64,000 bases of DNA. Source: Streptomyces aurantiacus. GTDB taxonomy: Bacteria; Actinomycetota; Actinomycetes; Streptomycetales; Streptomycetaceae. A model generated the notes under the pieces. It was not told the origin of the DNA. It did not search any database and worked only from the letters and a program-made list of their open reading frames with translations. The stretch covers positions 4,402,001-4,466,000 of the forward strand of contig NZ_CP114283.1 of assembly GCF_027107535.1 (NCBI RefSeq), given 5' to 3'. The translations under genes were made by a program, and so were the position numbers. This document shows positions 9,682 through 17,553 of the stretch, piece by piece (the stretch's first letter is position 1; each line of letters starts with the position of its first letter).

Positions 9682-11160
9682 ATGCACAGCAAACGGGACC
9701 AAGTACAGGCGCATCTCTTCGTCATGGGAAGGCTGGCCTCGGCCATGCTGCGCGCCGAGCCCGACGATCCTGAGAGCCCACTGGGCCGGACCAACCGCGG
9801 CGCCGCGATAGGGGTGATCATCGCGGTGCTGGTGTGCGCCGGAGCCTTCGTCTTCGGGCTCATCAAGCCCGGCGGCAACGACTCGTGGCGTTCGGGGGAG
9901 AACCTGATCGTCGACAAGCAGACGGGCGCGCGCTACCTGTATCTGGACGGAAGGCTGCGCCCGGTGCGCAACTACGCGTCGGCCCAGCTGATAGCCGGCG
10001 GCGGACTGGGCGTCACGACGGTGGGCACCTCCTCGCTCGCGGGCACCCCGCACGGCGCGCCCATCGGCATCCCGGACGGCCCCGAAGCGCTGCCGGGCAC
10101 CGGTGACCTGGACAGCAAGCCTTGGCTGGTGTGTTCCGGCCTCCGTCAGCGGACGACCGGGGTCGTCACGACGACCACGACGCTCGCTCTCGGCACGGAC
10201 GAACCCCAGGACGTGCCGGGCGGAAGGGAGTTGGGACAGGCGGACGGGCTGGTCGTGGCCGGTCCCGGTGACACCGCGTATCTGTTGTGGCAGGGCAGCC
10301 GGCTGCGCCTGGACAAGCGGGCGAACGCGGCCGAAGCGCTGGGATACGGCAGCATCACACCGCGCCCCGCCTCGGCGGCGTTCCTCGACGCCTTCCCCCT
10401 GGGACCGGATCTGTCTCCTTCCGACGTGCCGGGCAGGGGAGCGGACGGGCCTTCTCTGGGCGGCCGGAGCACGCGGATCGGCCAGCTCTTCCGCGTTGAC
10501 GTGCCGGGTTCCGACGCCCGGTACCACCTCCTCACGCGTGAGGGCCTCGTACCGCTCACGGCCACCGGTGCGGCCCTTCTGTTGGGGGATCCGGAGACCC
10601 GTGCGAAGGCCTACGGGGGAGCCGCCGCGACGGTGGCGACGCTCGGGGCCGACTCGCTGACGGAGCATCTGGCTCCGCGGGCCGCGGCATCCCGGGTGAA
10701 CCCGGCGCAGCTGCCCGAGAAGCCACCGAAGGCGGTCGAGGTGCCTGCCGAGTCGGTCGCGTGCGCCGACGTGGACTCCGCGGAGGGCCGCGTCAGCGTG
10801 GGCGCGTCGGTACTGCCGGAGAGCGCGCTGCCCCAGGCCGTGCAGCCGCCGGCTCCCGACGTCGTACCGGGCTGTCTGAGGGTCGACGTCATCGCTGTAC
10901 GAGCCGGAAAGGGCGCCCTGGTCAGGGCGTTGAGCGCGAGCGGCAGCGCACTGGGCGACACCACGTACCTCGTGACGGACGAGGGTGTGAAGTACCGGCT
11001 GCTGTCCGAGGAAGGCCTCAAGGCGCTGGGGTACGAGGGCGTCGAGGAACGGACCATGCCTGCGCCGATGCTCGCCATGTTGCCGAGCGGTCCGGACCTC
11101 ACACCGGAGGCGGCCTCTTCGGGGGAGGCGCGGGTGACACTTCGGTGCCCGAAGGAATAG
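9682..11160 (+). CDS. eccB: EccB-type ESX membrane/periplasmic protein
   Basis: 492 aa, ATG preceded by GGGAGG at good spacing. A short cytoplasmic helical N-terminus ('KRDQVQAHLFVMGRLASAM') is followed by one transmembrane helix at about residues 36-58 and a large extracytoplasmic domain with repeated R1-R4-like segments ('YLLWQGSRLRLD', 'YHLLTREGLVPLT', 'YLVTDEGVKYRLLSEEGLKALGY'). This is the standard EccB layout. EccB assembles with EccC, EccD and EccE in the core complex. It lies 18 nt after eccD and is followed by a 378-nt non-coding stretch before the esx genes. Confidence 0.94.
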   Translation: MHSKRDQVQAHLFVMGRLASAMLRAEPDDPESPLGRTNRGAAIGVIIAVLVCAGAFVFGLIKPGGNDSWRSGENLIVDKQTGARYLYLDGRLRPVRNYASAQLIAGGGLGVTTVGTSSLAGTPHGAPIGIPDGPEALPGTGDLDSKPWLVCSGLRQRTTGVVTTTTTLALGTDEPQDVPGGRELGQADGLVVAGPGDTAYLLWQGSRLRLDKRANAAEALGYGSITPRPASAAFLDAFPLGPDLSPSDVPGRGADGPSLGGRSTRIGQLFRVDVPGSDARYHLLTREGLVPLTATGAALLLGDPETRAKAYGGAAATVATLGADSLTEHLAPRAAASRVNPAQLPEKPPKAVEVPAESVACADVDSAEGRVSVGASVLPESALPQAVQPPAPDVVPGCLRVDVIAVRAGKGALVRALSASGSALGDTTYLVTDEGVKYRLLSEEGLKALGYEGVEERTMPAPMLAMLPSGPDLTPEAASSGEARVTLRCPKE

Positions 11161-11305
11161 CGGGAGGGAACAAGTCGCAATGTGGCGGCGGTTCCTCCGG
11201 CAGGGAAACTTTTGGATTCTCCGCGGTCACCGGATGTTCAGGTCGGCTCTCCGGCGGTGCTGTGAGAGGGGGTTAATGCCCGGTCTGCCCGGTCGGGATC
11301 ATCTC

Positions 11306-11323
11306 GCCGCTCAGGTGAGCGGC
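11306..11323. repeat. Perfect 8-bp palindrome in the eccB-esx gap
   Basis: GCCGCTCA-GG-TGAGCGGC. It lies 145 nt after the eccB stop and ~75 nt before the candidate esx promoter. It could form a small hairpin that trims or weakly terminates eccB transcripts, or be an operator. Confidence 0.4.
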
Positions 11324-11382
11324 ATGAATTCCGAAGTAATGCTCATTCGAGCGTTCAGGGCCGGGAGTTCGAGTTGCCACGG

Positions 11383-11426
11383 CCAAGTGAGGGCAATTGC
11401 CAAACAACTTGGGCCGTGCATAGCAT
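11383..11426 (+). promoter_or_regulatory. Candidate esx promoter with nested operator-like dyads
   Basis: TTGCCA (11397-11402), 18 nt, TAGCAT (11421-11426) resembles a SigA promoter facing the first small secreted-protein gene. The -35 is embedded in the palindrome GGCAATTGCC (11392-11401), itself inside CCAAGT (11383-11388) ... ACTTGG (11407-11412). The centres of the two dyads differ by only 1 bp, as expected for a repressor or activator site. The rest of the 11161-11538 gap is non-coding. Confidence 0.42.
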
Positions 11427-11538
11427 CTGGCCACCCCATGTCCCGGCGCACCGGCGTGTGACCGCAGGGCCAACCTGTCTGCCCACAGGTGGTGTGGGGC
11501 CCACTGGTCGGTGTATTTCGCCGAAAGGGAGTTCTCTT

Positions 11539-11916
11539 ATGGCCATGCAGCAGTCCGAAGAGCAGGCGACACGCAATGGGATCATGGCGCTGGAGCAGGC
11601 ATTCACCGGAGTTCAGCGGTGTCAGCAGGATGTCCAGGGCACCGCGACCAATCTCTCCTCCAATTACGGAGGCGCGGACGGTGGGAAGTTCAAGTCACTG
11701 CTGGAGCAGTGGGACGGACACGTCGACACCATCCTGATCAACCTGGACCGGATGGTCGACGAACTCAACGGCACGCTCCAGGAACACGGCCTGGTGCAGG
11801 GCTCCTCCAGCGAGTCGATCGATACGGAGTATTCGCGTTCCACAGCCGTCTTCGACGAGCTCAACGGGCTCAACACCGGTCCGAACGGCGCCGGCGGCAC
11901 CAACCCCACCGCCTGA
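11539..11916 (+). CDS. WXG100-like small secreted protein (first of pair)
   Basis: 125 aa, ATG with AGGGAG upstream; a second in-frame ATG lies two codons later. Two predicted amphipathic helices flank a turn at 'NYGGADGGKF', the position of the WXG motif, but Trp is replaced by Tyr/Gly. The C-terminal tail is flexible and Ser/Gly/Asn-rich. WXG100 proteins are ~100-residue helical hairpins exported by ESX systems as dimers. Position straight after eccB and before a second WXG100 gene supports this; the missing Trp lowers certainty. A clear YxxxD/E export signal is not seen. Confidence 0.8.
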   Translation: MAMQQSEEQATRNGIMALEQAFTGVQRCQQDVQGTATNLSSNYGGADGGKFKSLLEQWDGHVDTILINLDRMVDELNGTLQEHGLVQGSSSESIDTEYSRSTAVFDELNGLNTGPNGAGGTNPTA

Positions 11917-12057
11917 CAGTCCGGCGCTCCGTCAGCGCCTGCGCGTCAGAACGGCATGGCACTCAAGGAATCACCGCTCAGCGGCCACGGTCACGCCCAC
12001 TGACCGTCACCGCACACACCACGTACTCGCGGTTCTCGCGGCGAATCGAGGATTCTG

Positions 12058-12378
12058 ATGGACTTTTCGGACGGCTATATCTATGTCGACTACAACCACG
12101 CCGAGGGTGCGGCCGATGACATGGTCACCCAGTCGCAATCCATCATGAGCATTATTGCGAACCTGGAGATGGAGCTCAGCGAGCTCAGGAACAGCTGGAT
12201 CGGTGACGACCGGGACGTCTACAGCGACGTGCAGGCGAAGTGGGACACCGCCGTCGGGAAGATCAAGGAACTTCTCGCCATGCATTCCAATCTGCTCACC
12301 GAAATCTCCGCCAACTACCGGTACACCGAGCAGAACCTCTCGCAGCGGTGGGGAGACATCAGGATCGGCAGTCGCTGA
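12058..12378 (+). CDS. WXG100 family protein with WIG and YxxxE motifs (second of pair)
   Basis: 106 aa, ATG behind GAGGA. The hairpin turn carries W-I-G ('NSWIGDDRD', residues ~46-54) and the second helix is followed by Y-R-Y-T-E, a YxxxE sequence matching the ESX export signal. The length fits EsxA/EsxB proteins. It is 141 nt after the first esx-like gene; that spacer holds only a small GGCGCT/AGCGCC hairpin (11923-11939). Most likely it dimerises with the preceding protein and is bound by EccC. Confidence 0.88.
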   Translation: MDFSDGYIYVDYNHAEGAADDMVTQSQSIMSIIANLEMELSELRNSWIGDDRDVYSDVQAKWDTAVGKIKELLAMHSNLLTEISANYRYTEQNLSQRWGDIRIGSR

Positions 12379-12459
12379 CCGCGCGAGACGGCCGTCTCCC
12401 GCCTTCCCTCGTGCACGACGGCATGGGGAAGGCCGGGCGGGAACGGCGACAGTACGACC

Positions 12460-12529
12460 GGGCGCCGTCGGCCTCAGCTGTTCCGGGCGACGCCGCCCCG
12501 GTCCGCGACAGTTGAGGCCGACGGCGCCC
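12460..12529. terminator. 22-bp inverted repeat after the esx pair
   Basis: Arms 12460-12481 and 12508-12529 match at 21 of 22 positions (core GCCGTCGGCCTCAG), with a GC-rich 26-nt loop. It falls 81 nt after the second WXG100 gene and before the next gene, as expected for an intrinsic terminator or transcript-stabilising hairpin that would keep the abundant esx message separate. Confidence 0.6.
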
Positions 12530-12583
12530 GACGCATGACCGCACAACTCAGATCTCCATTTCTTCCAGAAGGCGGGGAACGAC

Positions 12584-13036
12584 GTGGCCAAAGTCACGGT
12601 CCTTGACAGCGAGTTCCTGAAGACGTTCATCAACGAGCAGATCACGGCGTTCCAGCAGACCCTGGAAGCGATCGCCAAGAACGACGTGACCAACGGGCCC
12701 GCCATCAGTTCCATCGCCTCGAACAAGAAGACCACCACTACGATCGACAGCGCGAGGCCGCTCATTCTCGGCGGAATGGCCGGCGAAAAGTCCGCGGTCG
12801 GCGGGGACGCGTTGAACTCGGTCATCCAGAAAGCCGCGGCAGAGCTCGACGGCATCATCGACGAACAGACGGTTCTCTTCGAAGACCTCGAAGCGGCGCT
12901 GTGGGAAACGATCGAGAAGCTGAACAAGAACCAGGGACAGAGCCTGGAGAAAATCGTCGCCGACGAGTTCATGGAAATCTTCGAGGACGTCGACTCCAGC
13001 CTCGCCCCCGAAGAGGAGGAGTCGGACGAGGATTAG
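12584..13036 (+). CDS. Type VII secretion-associated acidic protein, function unknown
   Basis: 150 aa, GTG start behind AAGGCGGGG. It is mostly helical with no transmembrane segment or signal peptide. The middle has a hydrophobic Pro/Gly turn ('PLILGGMAG') and the C-terminus is very acidic (EEEESDED). No catalytic motif is recognised. It sits between the esx pair and the AAWKG-type gene, so a chaperone or secreted-partner role in the ESX cluster is plausible but inferred only from position. Confidence 0.75.
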   Translation: MAKVTVLDSEFLKTFINEQITAFQQTLEAIAKNDVTNGPAISSIASNKKTTTTIDSARPLILGGMAGEKSAVGGDALNSVIQKAAAELDGIIDEQTVLFEDLEAALWETIEKLNKNQGQSLEKIVADEFMEIFEDVDSSLAPEEEESDED

Positions 13037-13091
13037 GCCCCAGGCGGGACCGAGCACCCTCTTTTCTCCTACGACATCGCGGAGCACGGTG

Positions 13092-16000
13092 ATGGCCGAC
13101 CCCAAAGACAACAACGATGACAACTGGAAAGCCGCGCTCGAGATGCTCACCGGCTACGTCATGACGACGCCGCGGGACAAGTTGTTCGAGAATCTGAAGG
13201 GGAACGACGGCATCCCGATGATGCACGTCCGGCTGGACACCGTGGGCCAGTACTACAGCTCGGGATTCGTCGGCTCGGGCGGCTGGCACACGAAGAACAC
13301 CGACTACACCATTCCGTATTACCACAGCGAGGACGGATCGGCGGGCAGCACGCTGACCCAGATCCGGGCGCACATCACCTTCCTGATGACGAGCACGGCC
13401 GCTCCGCCGAGCGGGGACGACATCATCCCCGGGTACTCGAAGACGAGCGACAAGCTGAAGGACAAGGGAGGCTGGAACAAGGAGGGGGACAAACTCGACT
13501 GGGACACCAACCATCTGGTCCAGTACCTCTATGGTTACAAGGCGGCCCTGGATCAGTTGCTCACGTGGCCTTACAGCACGCATGGTTTCTCGAACCGCGG
13601 CGTGTCCGTCGCCGATGGTGCCTACGTCGATCTGGCCTCCTTCACGAACGCGGCCAAGGCATTCGACCGGGTGGTCAAGTTCTTCGAGGACAGCGCCCTC
13701 ACCGTCGGCAAATGGGACACCGAGAACATCGGTGAGGGAAGTGATGCCTGGGACGGCACGTCGGCGGCCATCTTCAAGCGGCTCATCCACAAACTGGCAC
13801 GGAACTACGAGGGATACGCCGACCAGATCAACGGCGACGGCCAGGCAGGAGCGGACGTAACCCTCGACGGTACGACGGTGACCTCCGCTCCCGCGCGCGC
13901 TCTGGCCCAGGCCCAGAACGTGCTCCACACCCAGGCGCAGTACCTGGCGCAGGCGTACAACGCGTGGCGGCCCGAGAGTAATCCGCAGCGTTGGCTCTAC
14001 GACATGCTGCAGAACGCAAGACTGGGCCTGTTCGACACGATGTTCGACAAGTCGGACATTGAAATCTCCTATTTTTCAGAATCCAGCGCTTTGACGCTCG
14101 TCGCGCTGCCCGGCTTCTCCGGTGACATTCATATCGACGGCAAGTCCTACGGGGACCCCGGTCTCATGACGACGTGGAAGGCGATCGGCGAAGAAGCCGT
14201 GCGTCGGTGGGAGGAGTCCGCCCAGAAATTCCTCGGCGCGGCGGCTGCCGATGCCATTGTTGCTATCTCTGATGCGTTCGCTCTGGCACAGAACGCTTTT
14301 GACACCAGCATCACCGACAAGGACAAGCGGGGACTCGCGGAGATAGCCGCGGCGGAGGAGGCAGACAAGGAGAAGAAGGACGCCGCGAAAGCCGCGGCGG
14401 AGGCCAAGGCTCTGGCCGAGAAGGAGAAGGCGGAGGCCAAGGCGGAACGGGAGAAGGAGAAGCAGGAGGCGAGGAAGGAGAAGGACGAGGCCAAGGCTCT
14501 GGCCGAGAAGGAGAAGGCGGAGGCCAAGGCAGAGCGGGAGAAGGAGAAGGAAGAGGCGAGGAAGGAGAAGGACGAGGCCAAGGCTCTGGCCGAGAAGGAG
14601 AAGGCGGAGGCCAAGGCAGAGCGGGAGAAGGAGAAGGAAGAGGCGAGGAAGGAGAAGGACGAGGCGAAGGCCGAGCAGGAGCAGGAAAAGACAGAAGCCA
14701 AGGCGGAGCAGGAGAAGCAGAAGCAGGAGGCCGAGAAGGAGAAGGCCGAAGCGAAGGCCGAACAGGAGAAGGAGAAGCAGGAGGCACAGCAGGAGAAGGA
14801 AGCGGCCAAGGCCGAGCAGGAGCAGGAGAAGGCCGCCGCGAAGCAGGAACAGGAAGCCGCCAAGGCGGACGCCGAGAAGGAGAAGGAGGAGGCCAAGGCA
14901 CAGAACGAGCAGGACCGGGCCGAAGCCAAGCAGGCCCAGGAAGAAGCTAAGCAGCAGGCAGCACAGCAGCAGGCGTTCGCCGTCGCCCAGGCGGACCAGC
15001 AACGGGCCGACGCCAAGAAGGAGAAGGACGCCGCCAAGGCGGAGCAGGCCGAGGAGAAGGCGGCGGCGAAGCAGGAGCAGGAGGCGGCCAAGGCCGAGGC
15101 CGAGCAGGAGAAGGAAGCGGCGAAGGCGGAGCAGGCCGAGGAGAAGGCGGCGGCGAAGCAGGAGCAGGAGGCGGCCAAGGCCGAGGCCGAGCAGGAGAAG
15201 GAAGCGGCGAAGGCGGAGCAGGCCGAGGAGAAGGCGGCGGCGAAGCAGGAGCAGGAGGCGGCCAAGGCCGAGGCCGAGCAGGAGAAGGAAGCGGCGAAGG
15301 CGGAGCAGGCCGAGGAGAAGGCGGCGGCGAAGCAGGAGCAGGAAGCCGCCAAGGCGGACGCCGAGCAGGAGAAGGAAGCGGCGAAGGCGGAGCAGGCCGA
15401 GGAGAAGGCGGCGGCGAAGCAGGAGCAGGAAGCCGCCAAGGCCGAGGCCCAGCGGGAGAAGGAGGCAGCCCAGGCGGCAGCCACCGAGGAGAAGGAAGCC
15501 GCGAAGTCGGAGCAGACCGACGCGAAGGCCGAGGCGGAGCGCCAGCAGGAGCAGGCCCGGCAAGAGGCCGTAACGGAGAAGCAGCAGGCGCGGCTCGAGG
15601 CGGAGCAGGCCAAGGCCGACGCGCAGGCCGACTACGACCAGCAGAAGTCCGAGGCCCGGCAGGAGCGCGCGGACGCGGAGCAGCAGGCCGACCGCCAGGA
15701 GACACAGGCGCGACAGGAGTACGAGCAGCAGAAGGCCGAGGCCCGGGAAGACCGGGAGCAGGCCCAGCAGCAGGCGGAACAGGAACGCGCGGAAGCACGG
15801 CGGGAGTACGACCGCGAGGTGGCGGGCGGCACCGACGAGCAGACGGCCCGCGAGGAGTACGACCGCCGGATCGCCGACATCGACGCCGCCGAACGGGACG
15901 CAATCCAGCAGGCCGACAGGGCCGAGGCGGAGGCCAAGGACGCCTACAACGAGGAGAAGGCCGCCGCCCAGCAGGACCGCGAACAGGCGCGTACGGACGC

Positions 16001-16664
16001 GGAGCAGGCGCGGAAGGATGCCAAGTCCGAGTACGACCAGCGCATGGGGGACATCCAGGCCGAGTACGACCGGATCGGAGCCGGCGAGAAGGACATCGAC
16101 GAGCTGATCCGCCAGCGCGTCGCCGATCTGCCGCAGCCGCCCGATCTCTCGTCGTTCGGGCAGCCGGGCGTCGGGGGCTCCGCCGGTTCCGCGGGCTCGG
16201 CGTATTCCTCCGTGTTCAGCGACAACCTCTACAACCAGGACGATCTGTCGTCCGCGCTGGGCCGCCCGCAGGGCAGCGGTGCCCTGACCGGCGCCTCCGA
16301 CGGTACGACTGGGGGCGGTTCGGGGGCGCCGATGATGCCGATGATGCGGGGCGCCGGCGAGTCGGGATCGGGATCGTCCGGCGAACGGGTCCGCAACGTC
16401 ATCGAGCCCGGTGTCGGCCGCTCCGGCCGGGCGGCCGGTACCGCGACGACCGTCGAGGACGAGGAACACCGCGTCGTCCCGAGGTCCACGCAGACCAGCA
16501 GCAGCAACACGCCCTTCATGCCGCCGATGGGAGGCATGCCCGGGGCGGGCGGGTCCGGACAGCAGACGGAGAGCAACGACCGCGAGCGGACCACCTGGCT
16601 GGCGGAGGACGAGGACGTCTGGGGCACCGACGAGGGCGGCGCACCGCAAGCCCTCGGGCGATGA
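13092..16664 (+). CDS. AAWKG-type ESX-locus protein with long charged alpha-helical repeat
   Basis: 1190 aa. ATG 13092 is chosen because GGAG lies 7 nt upstream; GTG 13089 is the alternative. Residues 1-~430 are a globular/helical region opening with '[11 protein letters not shown]', which I associate with Streptomyces AAWKG family proteins. Residues ~430-1010 are almost pure Ala/Glu/Lys/Gln/Arg with a 29-residue period, predicting a coiled coil or a single stable alpha helix tens of nm long. The tail is Gly/Ser/Pro-rich and ends in '[12 protein letters not shown]', an acidic WxxxxxxxW-like motif seen at the ends of Streptomyces ESX-cluster proteins. It lacks a Sec signal. It is probably an ESX substrate or surface stalk; this is inference. 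Confidence 0.8.
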   Translation: MADPKDNNDDNWKAALEMLTGYVMTTPRDKLFENLKGNDGIPMMHVRLDTVGQYYSSGFVGSGGWHTKNTDYTIPYYHSEDGSAGSTLTQIRAHITFLMTSTAAPPSGDDIIPGYSKTSDKLKDKGGWNKEGDKLDWDTNHLVQYLYGYKAALDQLLTWPYSTHGFSNRGVSVADGAYVDLASFTNAAKAFDRVVKFFEDSALTVGKWDTENIGEGSDAWDGTSAAIFKRLIHKLARNYEGYADQINGDGQAGADVTLDGTTVTSAPARALAQAQNVLHTQAQYLAQAYNAWRPESNPQRWLYDMLQNARLGLFDTMFDKSDIEISYFSESSALTLVALPGFSGDIHIDGKSYGDPGLMTTWKAIGEEAVRRWEESAQKFLGAAAADAIVAISDAFALAQNAFDTSITDKDKRGLAEIAAAEEADKEKKDAAKAAAEAKALAEKEKAEAKAEREKEKQEARKEKDEAKALAEKEKAEAKAEREKEKEEARKEKDEAKALAEKEKAEAKAEREKEKEEARKEKDEAKAEQEQEKTEAKAEQEKQKQEAEKEKAEAKAEQEKEKQEAQQEKEAAKAEQEQEKAAAKQEQEAAKADAEKEKEEAKAQNEQDRAEAKQAQEEAKQQAAQQQAFAVAQADQQRADAKKEKDAAKAEQAEEKAAAKQEQEAAKAEAEQEKEAAKAEQAEEKAAAKQEQEAAKAEAEQEKEAAKAEQAEEKAAAKQEQEAAKAEAEQEKEAAKAEQAEEKAAAKQEQEAAKADAEQEKEAAKAEQAEEKAAAKQEQEAAKAEAQREKEAAQAAATEEKEAAKSEQTDAKAEAERQQEQARQEAVTEKQQARLEAEQAKADAQADYDQQKSEARQERADAEQQADRQETQARQEYEQQKAEAREDREQAQQQAEQERAEARREYDREVAGGTDEQTAREEYDRRIADIDAAERDAIQQADRAEAEAKDAYNEEKAAAQQDREQARTDAEQARKDAKSEYDQRMGDIQAEYDRIGAGEKDIDELIRQRVADLPQPPDLSSFGQPGVGGSAGSAGSAYSSVFSDNLYNQDDLSSALGRPQGSGALTGASDGTTGGGSGAPMMPMMRGAGESGSGSSGERVRNVIEPGVGRSGRAAGTATTVEDEEHRVVPRSTQTSSSNTPFMPPMGGMPGAGGSGQQTESNDRERTTWLAEDEDVWGTDEGGAPQALGR
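14404..14664 (+). repeat. 87-bp tandem repeat, three copies, inside the AAWKG-type gene
   Basis: Copies start at 14404, 14491 and 14578 (identical CCAAGGCTCTGG landmark every 87 bp). Each encodes a 29-residue charged helical unit such as '[14 protein letters not shown]'. Near-identity at DNA level indicates recent expansion by slippage or unequal exchange. Confidence 0.9.
15036..15470 (+). repeat. 87-bp tandem repeat, about five copies, inside the AAWKG-type gene
   Basis: Copies start near 15036, 15123, 15210, 15297 and 15384. The unit encodes '[20 protein letters not shown]' plus nine more residues. The period equals that of the upstream array although the unit sequence differs, so the 29-residue length is conserved. 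Confidence 0.9.
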
Positions 16665-16707
16665 CCAATTCTCCAGTGAGTTCGGCAGGTTCAGTGAGGA
16701 GACCGAA

Positions 16708-17205
16708 TTGAGTGAGTCGATCGACGACCGTGTCGCCAAGGCGATGGCCCACCTCAAGGCGACCGAAGAAGCGGTGGCTCAGGCACAGGTCGAGCTGAAC
16801 GCGGCGTCGGTGACCGCGCGCTCGGCGGACAGATCGGTGCGGGTGGCGGTCGGTGCCAAGGGGGAACTGACGAGCCTGGAGTTCCTCGACGGCAAGTACC
16901 GCTCCATGGCGGCCTCGCAGCTCGCCGCCTCGGTACTGGAAGCGGCGAACGCGGCCCGTGCCGAGATGGCCCGCCGGGTCGTCGCCACGCTCGACCCGCT
17001 CACCAGGATGACTTCCCGCGGTCTGGCCCCGGAGCGGATGGGGGTCGACTGGAGCTCGATCTTCGGTTCGCTGCTCGCCGAGACCTCGGTGGAGAAGGGG
17101 CCGACGCCGATGAGCCGGCTCCGTGACGAGATCCACGAGGACGAAGAGGAACCCGGCGCCCCCACCGCCCGCGGCACGGAGAACAAGCGACAGAAAGGTG
17201 AGTAG
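16708..17205 (+). CDS. YbaB/EbfC-like protein of the ESX cluster
   Basis: 165 aa. TTG 16708 has GTGAGGAG ending 7 nt upstream; no better in-frame start is visible, and the ATG overlapping the previous stop (16661) is in another frame. Helix-strand-helix order ('VRVAVGAKGELTSLEF' strands followed by 'AASQLAASVLEAANAARAEM') matches the YbaB/EbfC nucleoid-associated fold; mycobacterial EspL is a known ESX-linked relative. The C-terminal ~35 residues are acidic and then basic. It is 2 bp before the next WXG100-like gene and probably cotranscribed with it and the giant gene. A chaperone or regulatory role is inferred. Confidence 0.8.
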   Translation: MSESIDDRVAKAMAHLKATEEAVAQAQVELNAASVTARSADRSVRVAVGAKGELTSLEFLDGKYRSMAASQLAASVLEAANAARAEMARRVVATLDPLTRMTSRGLAPERMGVDWSSIFGSLLAETSVEKGPTPMSRLRDEIHEDEEEPGAPTARGTENKRQKGE

Positions 17206-17207
17206 CG

Positions 17208-17552
17208 ATGCCCAGTAGGTACTCGGCGAACGTCTACAACATCCGGGCCAGTTCCAAGCACATCGACGACGCCGCGAGAGGCTCCGAGGAACTGGGGCCC
17301 CGGTTCGAGGACAACTGGCAGATGACCTCGGGCTGGTGGGGTGAGGAGGGGGGTGACGACTTCGCCGACGCCGTTGGTCCTCAGTGCCGCGCCGAGAAGC
17401 AGGGGGTGACAGATACGGTCGCCGCCATCACCGGCGGCTTTCTGGCCCTGGTGGACGTGGTCAACCAGGAGGCCGACCACGTCCAGCGTCCGCAGATCCA
17501 GGCAATGGACGACATAGAGGGCCAGGGCGCGGAGAGCGAGGACCGGCGCTAG
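17208..17552 (+). CDS. WXG100-like partner protein directly upstream of the giant gene
   Basis: 114 aa. A helical hairpin with W-W-G at the turn ('SGWWGEEGGDDF', residues ~42-53) and an acidic C-terminus. It starts 2 bp after the YbaB-like stop and stops 1 bp before the giant protein's ATG, so translational coupling is likely. ESX toxins with N-terminal WXG100/LXG-like domains commonly need a small helical partner encoded just upstream; this gene fits that role for the 6406-residue protein. Confidence 0.85.
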   Translation: MPSRYSANVYNIRASSKHIDDAARGSEELGPRFEDNWQMTSGWWGEEGGDDFADAVGPQCRAEKQGVTDTVAAITGGFLALVDVVNQEADHVQRPQIQAMDDIEGQGAESEDRR

Positions 17553-17553
17553 C

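Noticed and set aside
14404..15470. CRISPR-like regular repeats
   Set aside because: The 87-bp units are in-frame coding repeats without spacers.
16661..16707. ATG overlapping the AAWKG-type stop as the YbaB-like start
   Set aside because: It is in a different frame; TTG 16708 has the ribosome-binding site and the correct frame.
14076..16757. Leu/Arg-rich minus-strand frame of 893 aa
   Set aside because: Mirror of the Ala/Glu/Lys repeat in the AAWKG-type gene; no plausible protein.
1..17552. An eccE gene
   Set aside because: No frame shows the EccE layout (two N-terminal membrane helices plus a large soluble domain); it may be outside the window.
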